Shown in pieces: positions 32,504 through 40,125 of a stretch of DNA of 64,000 bases. The translations under genes were made by a program, and so were the position numbers. Source of the DNA: JBPYFK01 sp051984675. Its GTDB lineage: Bacteria > Actinomycetota > Actinomycetes > Mycobacteriales > Pseudonocardiaceae. The notes beneath the pieces were generated by a model that was given only the letters and a program-made list of their open reading frames with translations, searched no databases and was not told where the DNA came from. Every line of letters starts with the position of its first letter. Position 1 is the stretch's first letter. The stretch covers positions 56,581-120,580 of the forward strand of contig JBPYFK010000100.1 in assembly GCA_051984675.1 (NCBI GenBank). The letters are read 5' to 3'.

Positions 32504-33625
32504 ATGTCGGCCCGTCCGACCAGCCCGAACGGTCTGGTCACCTCGCGCGAACCGCTGCGTGGTGTGGAGGCGGTTGTGCTGGTGGGAGGTCGGGGAACGC
32601 GGTTGCGGCCGTTGACGCTGTCAGCGCCGAAACCGATGTTGCCTACCGCCGGGGTCCCGTTCCTCGCCCACCTGCTGTCCCGGATTCGCGCGGCCGGAAT
32701 CACGCACGTCGTCCTGGGTACCTCTTACCAGGCCGGGGTGTTCGTCGACTACTTCGGTGACGGCAGCCAGTTCGGCCTGGAGTTGGAGTACGTCGTCGAG
32801 GATCAGCCAATGGACACCGCGGGGGCCATCCGCAACGTGTCGGACCGGCTACGGGAGCAGGATGTCCTGGTCTTCAACGGCGACATCCTCTCGGGCGTGG
32901 ACCTGCACGCGCTGATGTCCACCCACCGCGACACGCGCGCCGACGTGACGTTGCACCTGGTCAAAGTGGATGATCCGCGCCGCTTCGGGTGCGTGCCCAC
33001 GGACCGTGACGGGCGCGTCACCGCGTTCCTGGAGAAGACCGAGAACCCGCCGGTGGACCAGATCAACGCCGGCTGCTACGCGTTCCGGCGCTCGGTGATC
33101 GAGTCGATCCCGGCCGGGCGGCCGGTTTCGGTCGAGCGGGAGACGTTCCCGGAGTTGCTGAAGGCCGGAGCGCGGTTGCAGGGCTACGTGGACGCGAGCT
33201 ACTGGCTCGACCTGGGCACTCCGGCTGCGTTCGTCCGTGGCTCGGCCGACCTGGTCCAGGGCACAGTGCCGTCCGAGGCCCTTCCGGGCGCTCCGGGGGA
33301 GGCGCTGGTCCTTCGCACCGCGCAGGTGGCCAGTGACGCCAGGATCACCGGTGGTAGCACCATTGGAGCCGGTGCGGTGGTCCGCGACGGCGCCCAGGTC
33401 AACGGGTCGACGGTGTTCGACGGCGCGGAGATCGGCCCGGACGTCGTGGTGGAGCGCAGCGTGATCGGTGCCGGCGCGCGCGTCGGCGCCGGGGCGGTGG
33501 TGTGCGACGCCGTGATCGGCGACAACGCCGTGATCGGCGCTCGGTGTGAGCTACTGGACGGGATTCGGGTATGGCCCGGAGTGGAAGTTCCCGACGGCGG
33601 GGTGCGGTTCTCGTCGGACTGCTGA
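32504..33625 (+). CDS. manC: Mannose-1-phosphate guanylyltransferase / NDP-sugar pyrophosphorylase
   Basis: 373 residues from an ATG with AAGGAGGAG upstream; the upstream extension of the frame is not needed. The nucleotidyltransferase domain has AVVLVGGRGTRLRPLTLSAP followed by KPML, DQPMDTAGAIRNVSD, VLVFNGDILSGVDLHAL and INAGCYAFRR. A left-handed beta-helix of hexapeptide repeats (ARITGGSTIGAGAVVRDGAQ, IGPDVVVERSVIGAGARVGA) ends the protein. The M. tuberculosis homologue in this position makes GDP-mannose, so GDP-mannose synthesis with ManA and ManB in this window is likely, although substrate specificity is not visible. Confidence 0.88.
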   Translation: MSARPTSPNGLVTSREPLRGVEAVVLVGGRGTRLRPLTLSAPKPMLPTAGVPFLAHLLSRIRAAGITHVVLGTSYQAGVFVDYFGDGSQFGLELEYVVEDQPMDTAGAIRNVSDRLREQDVLVFNGDILSGVDLHALMSTHRDTRADVTLHLVKVDDPRRFGCVPTDRDGRVTAFLEKTENPPVDQINAGCYAFRRSVIESIPAGRPVSVERETFPELLKAGARLQGYVDASYWLDLGTPAAFVRGSADLVQGTVPSEALPGAPGEALVLRTAQVASDARITGGSTIGAGAVVRDGAQVNGSTVFDGAEIGPDVVVERSVIGAGARVGAGAVVCDAVIGDNAVIGARCELLDGIRVWPGVEVPDGGVRFSSDC

Positions 33626-33635
33626 GCTGGACTGG

Positions 33636-34577
33636 ATGACGCTCATCACGACACAAGCCACGGCGGACGCTGGAATGACACGGGCATGGCGTCCCGCGTT
33701 CCCACTTGACCTCCACCTGGTGCTCTCGCCCCTGCGGCGCGGCACCGGCGACCCGACGATGTGCACGGATCAGGACGGTGCCCTGTGGCGGGCGGCGACG
33801 ACGACGGACGGTCCTGTGACGCTGCGCCTGTCCCGCGACAGCGACGGAACGGTCCAGGCACGAGCATGGGGCCCCGGGGCGCCAGCCGCGCTGGAAGGGC
33901 TGCCGAACCTGCTCGGTGCCGCCGACGACGACACCGGATTCGTGCCGGTGCACGAGATCGTCGCGCATGGACGGCGTGCCAGCCCCGGACTCCGGCTGAC
34001 CGCTTGCGGACGAGTGTGGGACGTCCTGCTCCCCGCGGTTCTGGAACAGAAGGTCACCAACCGTGAAGCCTGGCGCTCGTGGCGCGAGCTGGGGCGGCGC
34101 TTCGGCGCGCCGGCGCCGGGACCCGCGCCAGCGGGGCTTCGCGTGCCGCCGGACCCGGCGCGACTGCGCCAGATCCGCGACTGGGAGTGGCACCGCGCCG
34201 GGGTGGACGGCGCGCGGCGCCGGACACTGATCGCGGCAGCGCAGGTGGCCGGTCGGCTGGAGCGCGCGACGCGGCTCGGCGGCCCGCAGGGCCGGGAGCT
34301 GCTCACCCGCGTGCCCGGCATCGGCCCGTGGACGGCCGCCGAGGTCGCGCAGCGGGCGTGGGGCGACCCCGACGCGGTCAGCGTCGGGGACTTCCACCTG
34401 CCCGCGATCGTTGGCGTCGCGCTGGTGGGACGGCCGGTGGACGACGACGGCATGCTTGAGGCGCTCGCGCCGTATGCCGGTCACCGCCAGCGGGCCGTGC
34501 GCTACCTCGCCCGGGCCGGCGTCTCCCGTCCCCGGTTCGGGCCACGCCTCCCCGTGCGCGACTACCGCTCGATGTGA
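33636..34577 (+). CDS. DNA-3-methyladenine glycosylase 2 family (HhH-GPD) protein
   Basis: 313 residues from an ATG at 33636; ATG 33675 is an alternative start. The HhH-GPD superfamily signature is clear: LPAVLEQKVTNREAWRSWR, the hairpin RVPGIGPWTAAEVAQRAWG, and the catalytic-Asp segment AVSVGDFHLPAIV. The N-terminal region (PAFPLDLHLVLSPLRRGTGD) is the AlkA-N-like extension. Such glycosylases remove alkylated purines from DNA. It starts 10 bp after manC but is functionally unrelated. A VapBC pair follows. Confidence 0.85.
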   Translation: MTLITTQATADAGMTRAWRPAFPLDLHLVLSPLRRGTGDPTMCTDQDGALWRAATTTDGPVTLRLSRDSDGTVQARAWGPGAPAALEGLPNLLGAADDDTGFVPVHEIVAHGRRASPGLRLTACGRVWDVLLPAVLEQKVTNREAWRSWRELGRRFGAPAPGPAPAGLRVPPDPARLRQIRDWEWHRAGVDGARRRTLIAAAQVAGRLERATRLGGPQGRELLTRVPGIGPWTAAEVAQRAWGDPDAVSVGDFHLPAIVGVALVGRPVDDDGMLEALAPYAGHRQRAVRYLARAGVSRPRFGPRLPVRDYRSM

Positions 34578-34581
34578 ACGT

Positions 34582-34616
34582 CTGCGTTGCGCAGTTGTTG
34601 CGACTGCATAATGCAG
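34582..34616. promoter_or_regulatory. Twin 13-bp palindromic operators upstream of vapBC
   Basis: CTGCGTTGCGCAG (34582-34594; arms CTGCG/CGCAG) and CTGCATAATGCAG (34604-34616; arms CTGCAT/ATGCAG) share ends CTGC...GCAG and lie 22 bp centre to centre, two helical turns. The second contains a -10-like CATAAT. The vapB ATG is 14 bp downstream. Ribbon-helix-helix antitoxins bind such paired palindromes to autorepress, so these are good operator candidates. Confidence 0.65.
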
Positions 34617-34630
34617 ATACCCTGGTCATC

Positions 34631-34891
34631 ATGTCCGTGGTGACCGTGAGAAACGTTCCAGACGAGATTCGTGATCTGTTGGCTCGTGCTGCCAAACGCA
34701 GCGGTCAGTCGCTCCAGGCATACCTCCTGTCGGTATTGGAGCGAGAAGCGAGGTTCGCCCGGAACGCCGAGATCGCCGAGATGGAGCCGATCGGCGCTGG
34801 GCGGTTGAGCATGGACGAGATCGTGCAGGCGGTCCGCGAAGCGCGCGGTGAGACCCCCACGGATGCGAATGACGGTACAGGCGCGGCGTGA
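34631..34891 (+). CDS. vapB: VapB/FitA-type ribbon-helix-helix antitoxin
   Basis: 86 residues from an ATG at 34631. The N-terminal RHH fold is typical (SVVTVRNVPDEIRDLLARAA, KRSGQSLQAYLLSVLER). The C-terminal tail (RLSMDEIVQAVREARGE) should cover the toxin active site. It neutralises the PIN-domain toxin encoded next and autorepresses the operon with it. It overlaps vapC by 4 bp (GTGA). Two palindromes immediately upstream are candidate operators. Confidence 0.88.
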   Translation: MSVVTVRNVPDEIRDLLARAAKRSGQSLQAYLLSVLEREARFARNAEIAEMEPIGAGRLSMDEIVQAVREARGETPTDANDGTGAA

Positions 34892-35286
34892 TCGTCATCG
34901 ACACCTCAACGCTGGTCGCCTTCTTCTTGGGGGGCAACCACACTGGCGCCAAGGTGCGGAAGGCCCTGGGCAGTGACACGAGCTGGGCCGCACCGCCCCA
35001 TCAACCTGCGGAAATGTTGCACGTCCTGCGGGGTTTGGTGCAGGGAAGCAAGATCAGCGATCAAGATGCGATGAGCGTTCTTGACCGTTGGAACAGCACC
35101 TACATCCAGGAACTGCGCTTCAGTCCCGGTGTCGTCGGACGGATCTGGGAGCTTCGGCGCAACCTTTCCGCATATGACGCTGGGTTCGTGGCGGTGGCGG
35201 AAGCGCATCAAGCGGTGCTGGTGACCGGGGACAGGCGTCTTGCCGGAGCTCCCGGGCTACGTTGCGAACTGCGATTCGTGCAGTGA
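34888..35286 (+). CDS. vapC: VapC toxin, PIN-domain ribonuclease
   Basis: 132 residues from a GTG in a GTGA overlap. The PIN acidic residues are all present: Asp5 (VIDTSTLV), Glu42 (QPAEMLHVLR), Asp97 (NLSAYDAGFVAVA) and Asp115 (LVTGDRRLAG). VapC toxins cut tRNA or rRNA in a Mg2+-dependent way and are kept inactive by VapB. The intact active site suggests a functional toxin. It is convergent with a NUDIX gene, 24 bp between stops. Confidence 0.9.
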   Translation: MIVIDTSTLVAFFLGGNHTGAKVRKALGSDTSWAAPPHQPAEMLHVLRGLVQGSKISDQDAMSVLDRWNSTYIQELRFSPGVVGRIWELRRNLSAYDAGFVAVAEAHQAVLVTGDRRLAGAPGLRCELRFVQ

Positions 35287-35310
35287 ATCCCGATTCGGTG
35301 CGTGCTCTCT

Positions 35311-35877
35311 TCAACGAGACGGGCTGACGCCCGCCAGCCGCGCCCGGGCTTCGGCAACGAGCGAGACGAGGTCGTCGGTGTCCGGCGGGAGGCCGTCGAG
35401 CGGCCACCAGCGCAGGTCCAGCGACTCGTGACTCCTGATCGGCTGTGCGCCGGCTGGCGCGCGTACCAGGAACTGGATGTCGAAATGTCGAGTCGGAACA
35501 CCCAGCGAGCAGGTGATCGGGTGCACGTCCAGGCGCAACGGCTCGGGGTCGATGGTCAGGCCGTCGATCCCGGATTCCTCCGACGCCTCGCGCAGGGCGG
35601 CGCCGGCGAGCGTGGAGTCTCCGGGCTCGCAGTGCCCGCCGAGCTGGAGCCAGCGGCCGACGCGGGGATGCAACGTCAGCATCGCGTGCTCTCCGGTGTC
35701 GTCCACGACGATCGCCGATGACGTGATGTGGCCCGGGCCGCACGCGCGCATGCAGGCGTCCGGCCGGGCATCGAGCAGCGTCAGGTACGCCTGGCGCAGA
35801 GATTCCTGTTGCCGGTCAACGGGTTTCCACGCATCGAGTACAGCACGCGCGTCGGCATGTGGTCCGAGATCGGTCAA
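35311..35877 (-). CDS. NUDIX hydrolase
   Basis: 188 residues if it starts at the TTG at 35877, which overlaps the fbiB stop (TTGA). No ATG or GTG offers a better start before the domain. The Nudix box is good: GGHCEPGDSTLAGAALREAS then EESGI (REUxEExGU), with SSAIVVDDTGEHAMLTLHPR before it. It hydrolyses a nucleoside diphosphate linked to some group X. The coupling to fbiB suggests a link to F420 metabolism, perhaps clearing a diphosphate intermediate, but that is speculation. Confidence 0.85.
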   Translation of the reverse strand: MTDLGPHADARAVLDAWKPVDRQQESLRQAYLTLLDARPDACMRACGPGHITSSAIVVDDTGEHAMLTLHPRVGRWLQLGGHCEPGDSTLAGAALREASEESGIDGLTIDPEPLRLDVHPITCSLGVPTRHFDIQFLVRAPAGAQPIRSHESLDLRWWPLDGLPPDTDDLVSLVAEARARLAGVSPSR

Positions 35878-37241
35878 AGTTCGACCAAACCACCTTCCAG
35901 ATCGCGCGGCGGTCGTGGCCCGGGGCTCTCCTCGGCGGGATGCCCCACGGCGATCGCTCCGAGCGGCTCCCACGCCGCCGGCAGTTCGAGGGCCGACCGG
36001 ACAACGTCCGGGCAGAACAGGGTGGAGGACACCCAGCACGAGCCGAGCTCCTCGGCAGCGAGCGCGACCAGCAGCCCCTGCACGGCGGCCCCGCCGGCAA
36101 CCGTGAACATCGCGCGCTCGGCTTCGCTTCGACGCGCATCCGGGTAGTCGTGGGAACCTTCGCGCACGAGGAATGGCACCAGCAACTCCGGTGCCGCGTA
36201 CAGCAGGTCGCCGCGTCCCGCACGCCGCTGCGCGCGGTCTTCCGGCATGCCGTCCGCGCGGAGGTCCTCCAGCCATGCCGTGCGCATCGCGTCCAGCAAC
36301 TTTGTCCTTAGTGGACGGTCGCGGAGCCACACGAAACGCACCGGGCGGGTGTGGTGCGGGGCGGGCGCGGTCAGCGCGGCGCTCACCGAGCGGCGCACCG
36401 CTTCGGGGTCCACCGGTGCGTTCGAGAACGAACGCACGGAACGGCGCAGCAGCACCGCTTCCCGGTGGCCCCGTGCGATCGCTTCCGCCGTGCCGAGGCG
36501 GAACAGGTCCTCCTCGGTCGGGCGCAGCAGGTCGCGGGCGGTCGAACCATCGTCGGCACCGGTCAGTCCGCGCACCACGGCGACCGGAACGCCACCGAGC
36601 TTGCCTTTGACCAGATCGGCGGCCCCGGCGATCTCATCCGCCACGGCGATCTCGGTGACCGAGAGTTCGTTGCCGTGGTCGTCGAAACTGCCCGCGTAGC
36701 GGTGGAGCACCGGCAGGCCAGCCGAGCCGATCGCGACATCGGTCTGCCCGTTGCGCCAAGCCCGGCCCATGGTGTCGGTGATCACGACCGCCACCCGCAC
36801 GCCGAGCAGCTCGGCAAGCGTCGCCCGCACCTGCCGTGCCGACGCGTCCGGGTCTTCAGGCAACAGCGCGATCTGGTCCGCCGGAACGTTCGACGCGTCG
36901 ACCCCGGACGCCGCCTGCACGATCCCGAGCCGGTTCTCCGTGATGAGCGTGCTCTCCTTGCGTGCGAGCACCGAGGTCGCCTCGGCGAGCACCAGGTCGC
37001 GCTTCAGCGTCCTGCGCTCCTCGGGGTCGCTTGGCGCGTGCACCATGCGCCCCTCGACCTTCGAGAAGATCTTGCTGGTGAGCACGACGATGTCGCCGTC
37101 GACCAGCCAGGGTGCCGCTGCCGACAGCGCGGCGGCGATGTCGTCACCGACGCTGAACTCCGGCAGGCCATGCACTGGCAGGACGCGTAACTCGGCGGCA
37201 CAGTGGTCGCCGGGCCGGTCCGCACCCGGACGCTCGCTCAC
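35874..37241 (-). CDS. fbiB: Coenzyme F420 gamma-glutamyl ligase / dehydro-F420-0 reductase (FbiB)
   Basis: 455 residues from a GTG at 37241 in a GTGA overlap with fbiA. The N-terminal CofE domain (to ~250) has VVLTSKIFSKVEGRMVHA, VVITDTMGRAWRNGQTDVAI and KGKLGGVPVAVVRGLTG. The C-terminal nitroreductase domain (from ~265) has RRSVRSFSNAPVDPEAVRRS, APHHTRPVRFVWL and GLLVALAAEELGSCWVSST. The fused architecture is the actinobacterial FbiB, which adds glutamates to F420-0 and reduces the FMN-bound dehydro form. Normal length. It overlaps the NUDIX gene downstream. Confidence 0.93.
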   Translation of the reverse strand: MSERPGADRPGDHCAAELRVLPVHGLPEFSVGDDIAAALSAAAPWLVDGDIVVLTSKIFSKVEGRMVHAPSDPEERRTLKRDLVLAEATSVLARKESTLITENRLGIVQAASGVDASNVPADQIALLPEDPDASARQVRATLAELLGVRVAVVITDTMGRAWRNGQTDVAIGSAGLPVLHRYAGSFDDHGNELSVTEIAVADEIAGAADLVKGKLGGVPVAVVRGLTGADDGSTARDLLRPTEEDLFRLGTAEAIARGHREAVLLRRSVRSFSNAPVDPEAVRRSVSAALTAPAPHHTRPVRFVWLRDRPLRTKLLDAMRTAWLEDLRADGMPEDRAQRRAGRGDLLYAAPELLVPFLVREGSHDYPDARRSEAERAMFTVAGGAAVQGLLVALAAEELGSCWVSSTLFCPDVVRSALELPAAWEPLGAIAVGHPAEESPGPRPPRDLEGGLVEL

Positions 37242-38263
37242 GGGGTCGCCTCCCGCACGCCGGCGAGGTCGAAGGCCGCGCGGGTCATCTCCGCGGTCGC
37301 GTCCACATCGGACATCAGCAGCGGTACCTCGCGCACCTGAACTCCAGGAATATCGGCGGAATCGCCGTCGTGTACCAGCCAACCGTCGAGGATTCCGCCC
37401 TCGCCGCGGGCACCGTAGTGCCGGCCGACCGCCTCTGCCGTGCTGTCCACACCGATCGCCCGCAGGCACGCGTCCGCCATGCCGCGCAGCGCACGGCCGC
37501 CGACGATCGGCGACAGCCCCACGACCGGAGCAGGCGTGCTCCGCAACGCCTCCCGGAACCCTGGAATCGCCAGCAGCGTGCCGATGCTCACGACCGGGTT
37601 CGACGGTGCGACCAGCACCACGTCCGCGCCGCTGACGGCCTCCGCGACACCCGGCGCGAGGGTGGCGTCCTCCGCGCCGATCGGGACGATCGCCTGGGCG
37701 GCGGGTACCGCGCGGTGCCGCACCCACCACTCCTGGAAGTGCACGGCGCGTGCGCCCTCACCCTCGGGGTCATCGATGGCGATGTGGGTCTCCACTCGGT
37801 CGTCGCTGACCGGAAGCAGCCGTACTCCGGGCCGCCAGCGGTCACACAACGCTTCGGTCACGGCCGAAAGCGGGTAACCGGCGCGCAGCATCCGGGACCG
37901 CACCAGGTGGGTGGCGATGTCCCGGTCGCCGAGCCCGAACCAGGTCGGCTCCGCGCCGTAGGCCGTCAGTTCGTCGCGTACCGACCAGGTCTCGTCGACG
38001 CGCCCCCAACCCTTCTCCGTGTCAATGCCGCCACCCAGCGTGTACATGCAGGTGTCCAGGTCCGGGCAGACCCGCAAGCCGTGCATCCACACGTCGTCGC
38101 CGATGTTGACCAGTGCGGTGATCTCGTGCCGCGTCGGTTCCCCGGACTCTGGAGACTCACCGGACGTTGAGGGCTCCCCGACAGCCGGTAGACCCAGGGC
38201 TGCCTTGACGCCGAGCAGGAACCGCGCACCACCGACGCCGCCGACCAGAACTACGACCTTCAC
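37238..38263 (-). CDS. fbiA: 2-phospho-L-lactate/phosphoenolpyruvyl transferase (CofD/FbiA)
   Basis: 341 residues. It starts with KVVVLVGGVGGARFLLGVKA, the substrate loop of CofD. Also seen: ITALVNIGDDVWMHGLRVCP, DLDTCMYTLGGGID, FGLGDRDIATHLVRSRML and VLVAPSNPVVSIGTLLAIPG. FbiA transfers the phosphoenolpyruvyl or phospholactyl group to Fo to make (dehydro-)F420-0, the substrate of FbiB. It overlaps fbiB by 4 bp (GTGA). The 38264-38439 interval holds no gene. Confidence 0.94.
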   Translation of the reverse strand: MKVVVLVGGVGGARFLLGVKAALGLPAVGEPSTSGESPESGEPTRHEITALVNIGDDVWMHGLRVCPDLDTCMYTLGGGIDTEKGWGRVDETWSVRDELTAYGAEPTWFGLGDRDIATHLVRSRMLRAGYPLSAVTEALCDRWRPGVRLLPVSDDRVETHIAIDDPEGEGARAVHFQEWWVRHRAVPAAQAIVPIGAEDATLAPGVAEAVSGADVVLVAPSNPVVSIGTLLAIPGFREALRSTPAPVVGLSPIVGGRALRGMADACLRAIGVDSTAEAVGRHYGARGEGGILDGWLVHDGDSADIPGVQVREVPLLMSDVDATAEMTRAAFDLAGVREATP

Positions 38264-38439
38264 GCCTTCGATCCTCGCATGGGTCGTTCGAGGCCGGTGG
38301 CGACCGTCCGCGCTGGGACTGGCGCGGCCGGATGCGGAAGGCCGATTCCGGCCGGAAACTGTCTTTTCACCTATTCCGGGGTTTACCGGAAGCGGGTAGT
38401 TCGCTATGCGAAAGGCGGGTCGCGCCGATTGCCGGATGC

Positions 38440-39219
38440 CTACCTGCAGAAGCCCGTGCCCGCGTTATGCCAGAACTGGAAATTGGCCCACCCGCACGCC
38501 GCCAGCGTCTGGTCGACGCCCAGGCCCTGAGCCACCGCCAAGGCGAAGTGGAAGAACAACGCCCCGACCGTCGGAACGGTGAGGATGAGGATGACCAGCA
38601 CCAGCGGGGCCCATGGGCGAGCCTTCTCCCCGAAGTCCCGTGCGGCCGGCGACAGCCACGGCTCGATGGCGCCGTAGCCGTCCAGGCCCGGGATCGGCAG
38701 GACGTTGAGCACGAACGCGATGACCTGGAGCAGCGCCAGGAAGGACAGGCCGGAGGCGAGCCCGATCGGCATCCCGTCGGCGAACACCGCGACCCCGACC
38801 ATCAGGACCATCCCCAGCAGCAGGTTCATCAACGGACCGGCCAGGGACACCAGGGACTCGGCACGCCGTGATCGCAGCGCGTGATGGTTGATCCACACCG
38901 CTCCGCCCGGCAGAGGGATACCGCCGACCGCTACGAACACCATCGGAAGCACGATGCTCAGCACCGGGTCGGTGTAGTGCCGGGGGTCGAGCGTCAGGTA
39001 ACCCTTCGCCCGCACCGACCAGTCACCGCTGCGGAAGGCGATCAGCGCGTGCCCGAATTCGTGCAGGCAGAGCGAGGTCGCCCACCCGCCCAGGACGATC
39101 AGCCACACCCCGGCGATGATCGCGACCGAGTTGCTCATGGCCGCCAGGACGCCACCCGCGATCGTGGCGCCGAGCAAGGCCAGGAACAGAGGACTAACGC
39201 GCACCGGTGTCTTCGTCAC
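38440..39219 (-). CDS. Site-2 protease family (M50) membrane protein
   Basis: 259 residues. Six or so membrane segments. The zinc motif HEFGH (His53, Glu54, His57) sits in a hydrophobic helix (WATSLCLHEFGHALIAF), and the second motif, NVLPIPGLDGYGA, corresponds to NPxxG(L/D) and supplies the third metal ligand (Asp). Such proteases cleave substrates inside the membrane. The Gly-rich PLPGGAVWINHHALRSR loop and DPRHYTDPVLSIVLP are usual for this actinobacterial clade. Substrate unknown. It diverges from whiB. Confidence 0.88.
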   Translation of the reverse strand: MTKTPVRVSPLFLALLGATIAGGVLAAMSNSVAIIAGVWLIVLGGWATSLCLHEFGHALIAFRSGDWSVRAKGYLTLDPRHYTDPVLSIVLPMVFVAVGGIPLPGGAVWINHHALRSRRAESLVSLAGPLMNLLLGMVLMVGVAVFADGMPIGLASGLSFLALLQVIAFVLNVLPIPGLDGYGAIEPWLSPAARDFGEKARPWAPLVLVILILTVPTVGALFFHFALAVAQGLGVDQTLAACGWANFQFWHNAGTGFCR

Positions 39220-39672
39220 CCCGCCAGTGTCTCCTCCGGGTCTGAGTTGCGTTCCACCGGTCGCGGGATAGCGTTGATCATATTCGTGATCGCGTCTGAT
39301 TGGAGCATCTCGCTGGGTCGAATGACAGCGAGTGATCGCAGCCGTCTGGTCGGCGTGATGTTGTCCCCCTACAGGTGGTTCTTCCTTGACCGCAAGGAGC
39401 TACACGGGTGTAATCACAGTGATGTCATTCGCAGCTAAATGGTGTGGCTGTCCAGTGATTCAGGTCGGTGAGGGTGCTTATTAGTACCCGACTGCTTTCG
39501 GGTCGCTGTCGGACCGGTCGGCGGGGGCCGTCCGGTCCGGCCTGTTGGCACACACCGTTGGCGTCGCGGGTGGTCGCGTTGTGGGAGTTGTTGGCCGAGT
39601 GCGAGCTAAGGCCGGAGTGCCTCCCGTCTGGCCCTGGGGAGGGGAGACGGGAGCCAAGTGAAGGGGGAGCAC
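39220..39672 (+). promoter_or_regulatory. Divergent promoter region and long leader of whiB
   Basis: No gene in this 450-bp interval. A good promoter is seen at TTGACC (39386-39391), 17-bp spacer, TGTAAT (39409-39414), pointing at whiB and leaving a ~250-nt leader. In the leader, CGGACCGG (39510-39517) pairs with CCGGTCCG (39532-39539), a strong hairpin. Upstream of the promoter, CTCGCTG (39309-39315) pairs with CAGCGAG (39326-39332), a possible operator. Confidence 0.5.
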
Positions 39673-39987
39673 ATGCTGGAGATAGCGGAGGGCTGCCTGA
39701 TGGAGCGGGGGGAGTCGCCAGCAGCCGAAGTGGACGTCCTCGCCGAGCTGTTGCAGGTCGGCGAGGAAGAAATGGAATGGCAGGAGCGTGCGCTGTGCGC
39801 GCAAACCGACCCCGAGGCTTTCTTCCCTGAAAAGGGCGGTTCCACCCGGGAAGCCAAACGGATTTGCGCCGGATGCGAGGTCCGCTCCGAATGCCTGGAG
39901 TACGCGCTCGAACATGATGAGCGCTTCGGTATCTGGGGTGGTCTGTCCGAGCGCGAACGGCGGAAGCTGAAGAGACGCGCCGGCTGA
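39673..39987 (+). CDS. whiB2: WhiB-family [4Fe-4S] transcription factor
   Basis: 104 residues from an ATG at 39673 with AAGGGGGAG upstream; a GTG at 39658 is less likely. The Wbl signature is complete: ERALCAQTDPEAFFP, AKRICAGCEVRSECLEYAL (CxxCxxxxxC pattern with the first Cys upstream, four in all), and FGIWGGLSERERRKLKRR, the turn and basic tail that contact sigma factor and DNA. The location beside a metallopeptidase/DUF3499/manB block matches mycobacterial whiB2 (whmD), which controls septation. The symbol is by synteny. Confidence 0.9.
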   Translation: MLEIAEGCLMERGESPAAEVDVLAELLQVGEEEMEWQERALCAQTDPEAFFPEKGGSTREAKRICAGCEVRSECLEYALEHDERFGIWGGLSERERRKLKRRAG

Positions 39988-40125
39988 ACTCCAGCGGGTG
40001 GCACACCTTGTGGCGGACCCCCATCTCGTCACGGTCGCCTCGTCACGGTCGATTCCCCCGAGCTCCGTTACTGTCGGGTAGCGTCAGCTGTGGAGTGGAT
40101 CACGCTGCCAGGCGGGAGGACAGGT

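Noticed and set aside
37242..37730. N-terminal extension of fbiB
   Set aside because: Lies antisense-frame within fbiA; the GTGA overlap start at 37241 fits the family.
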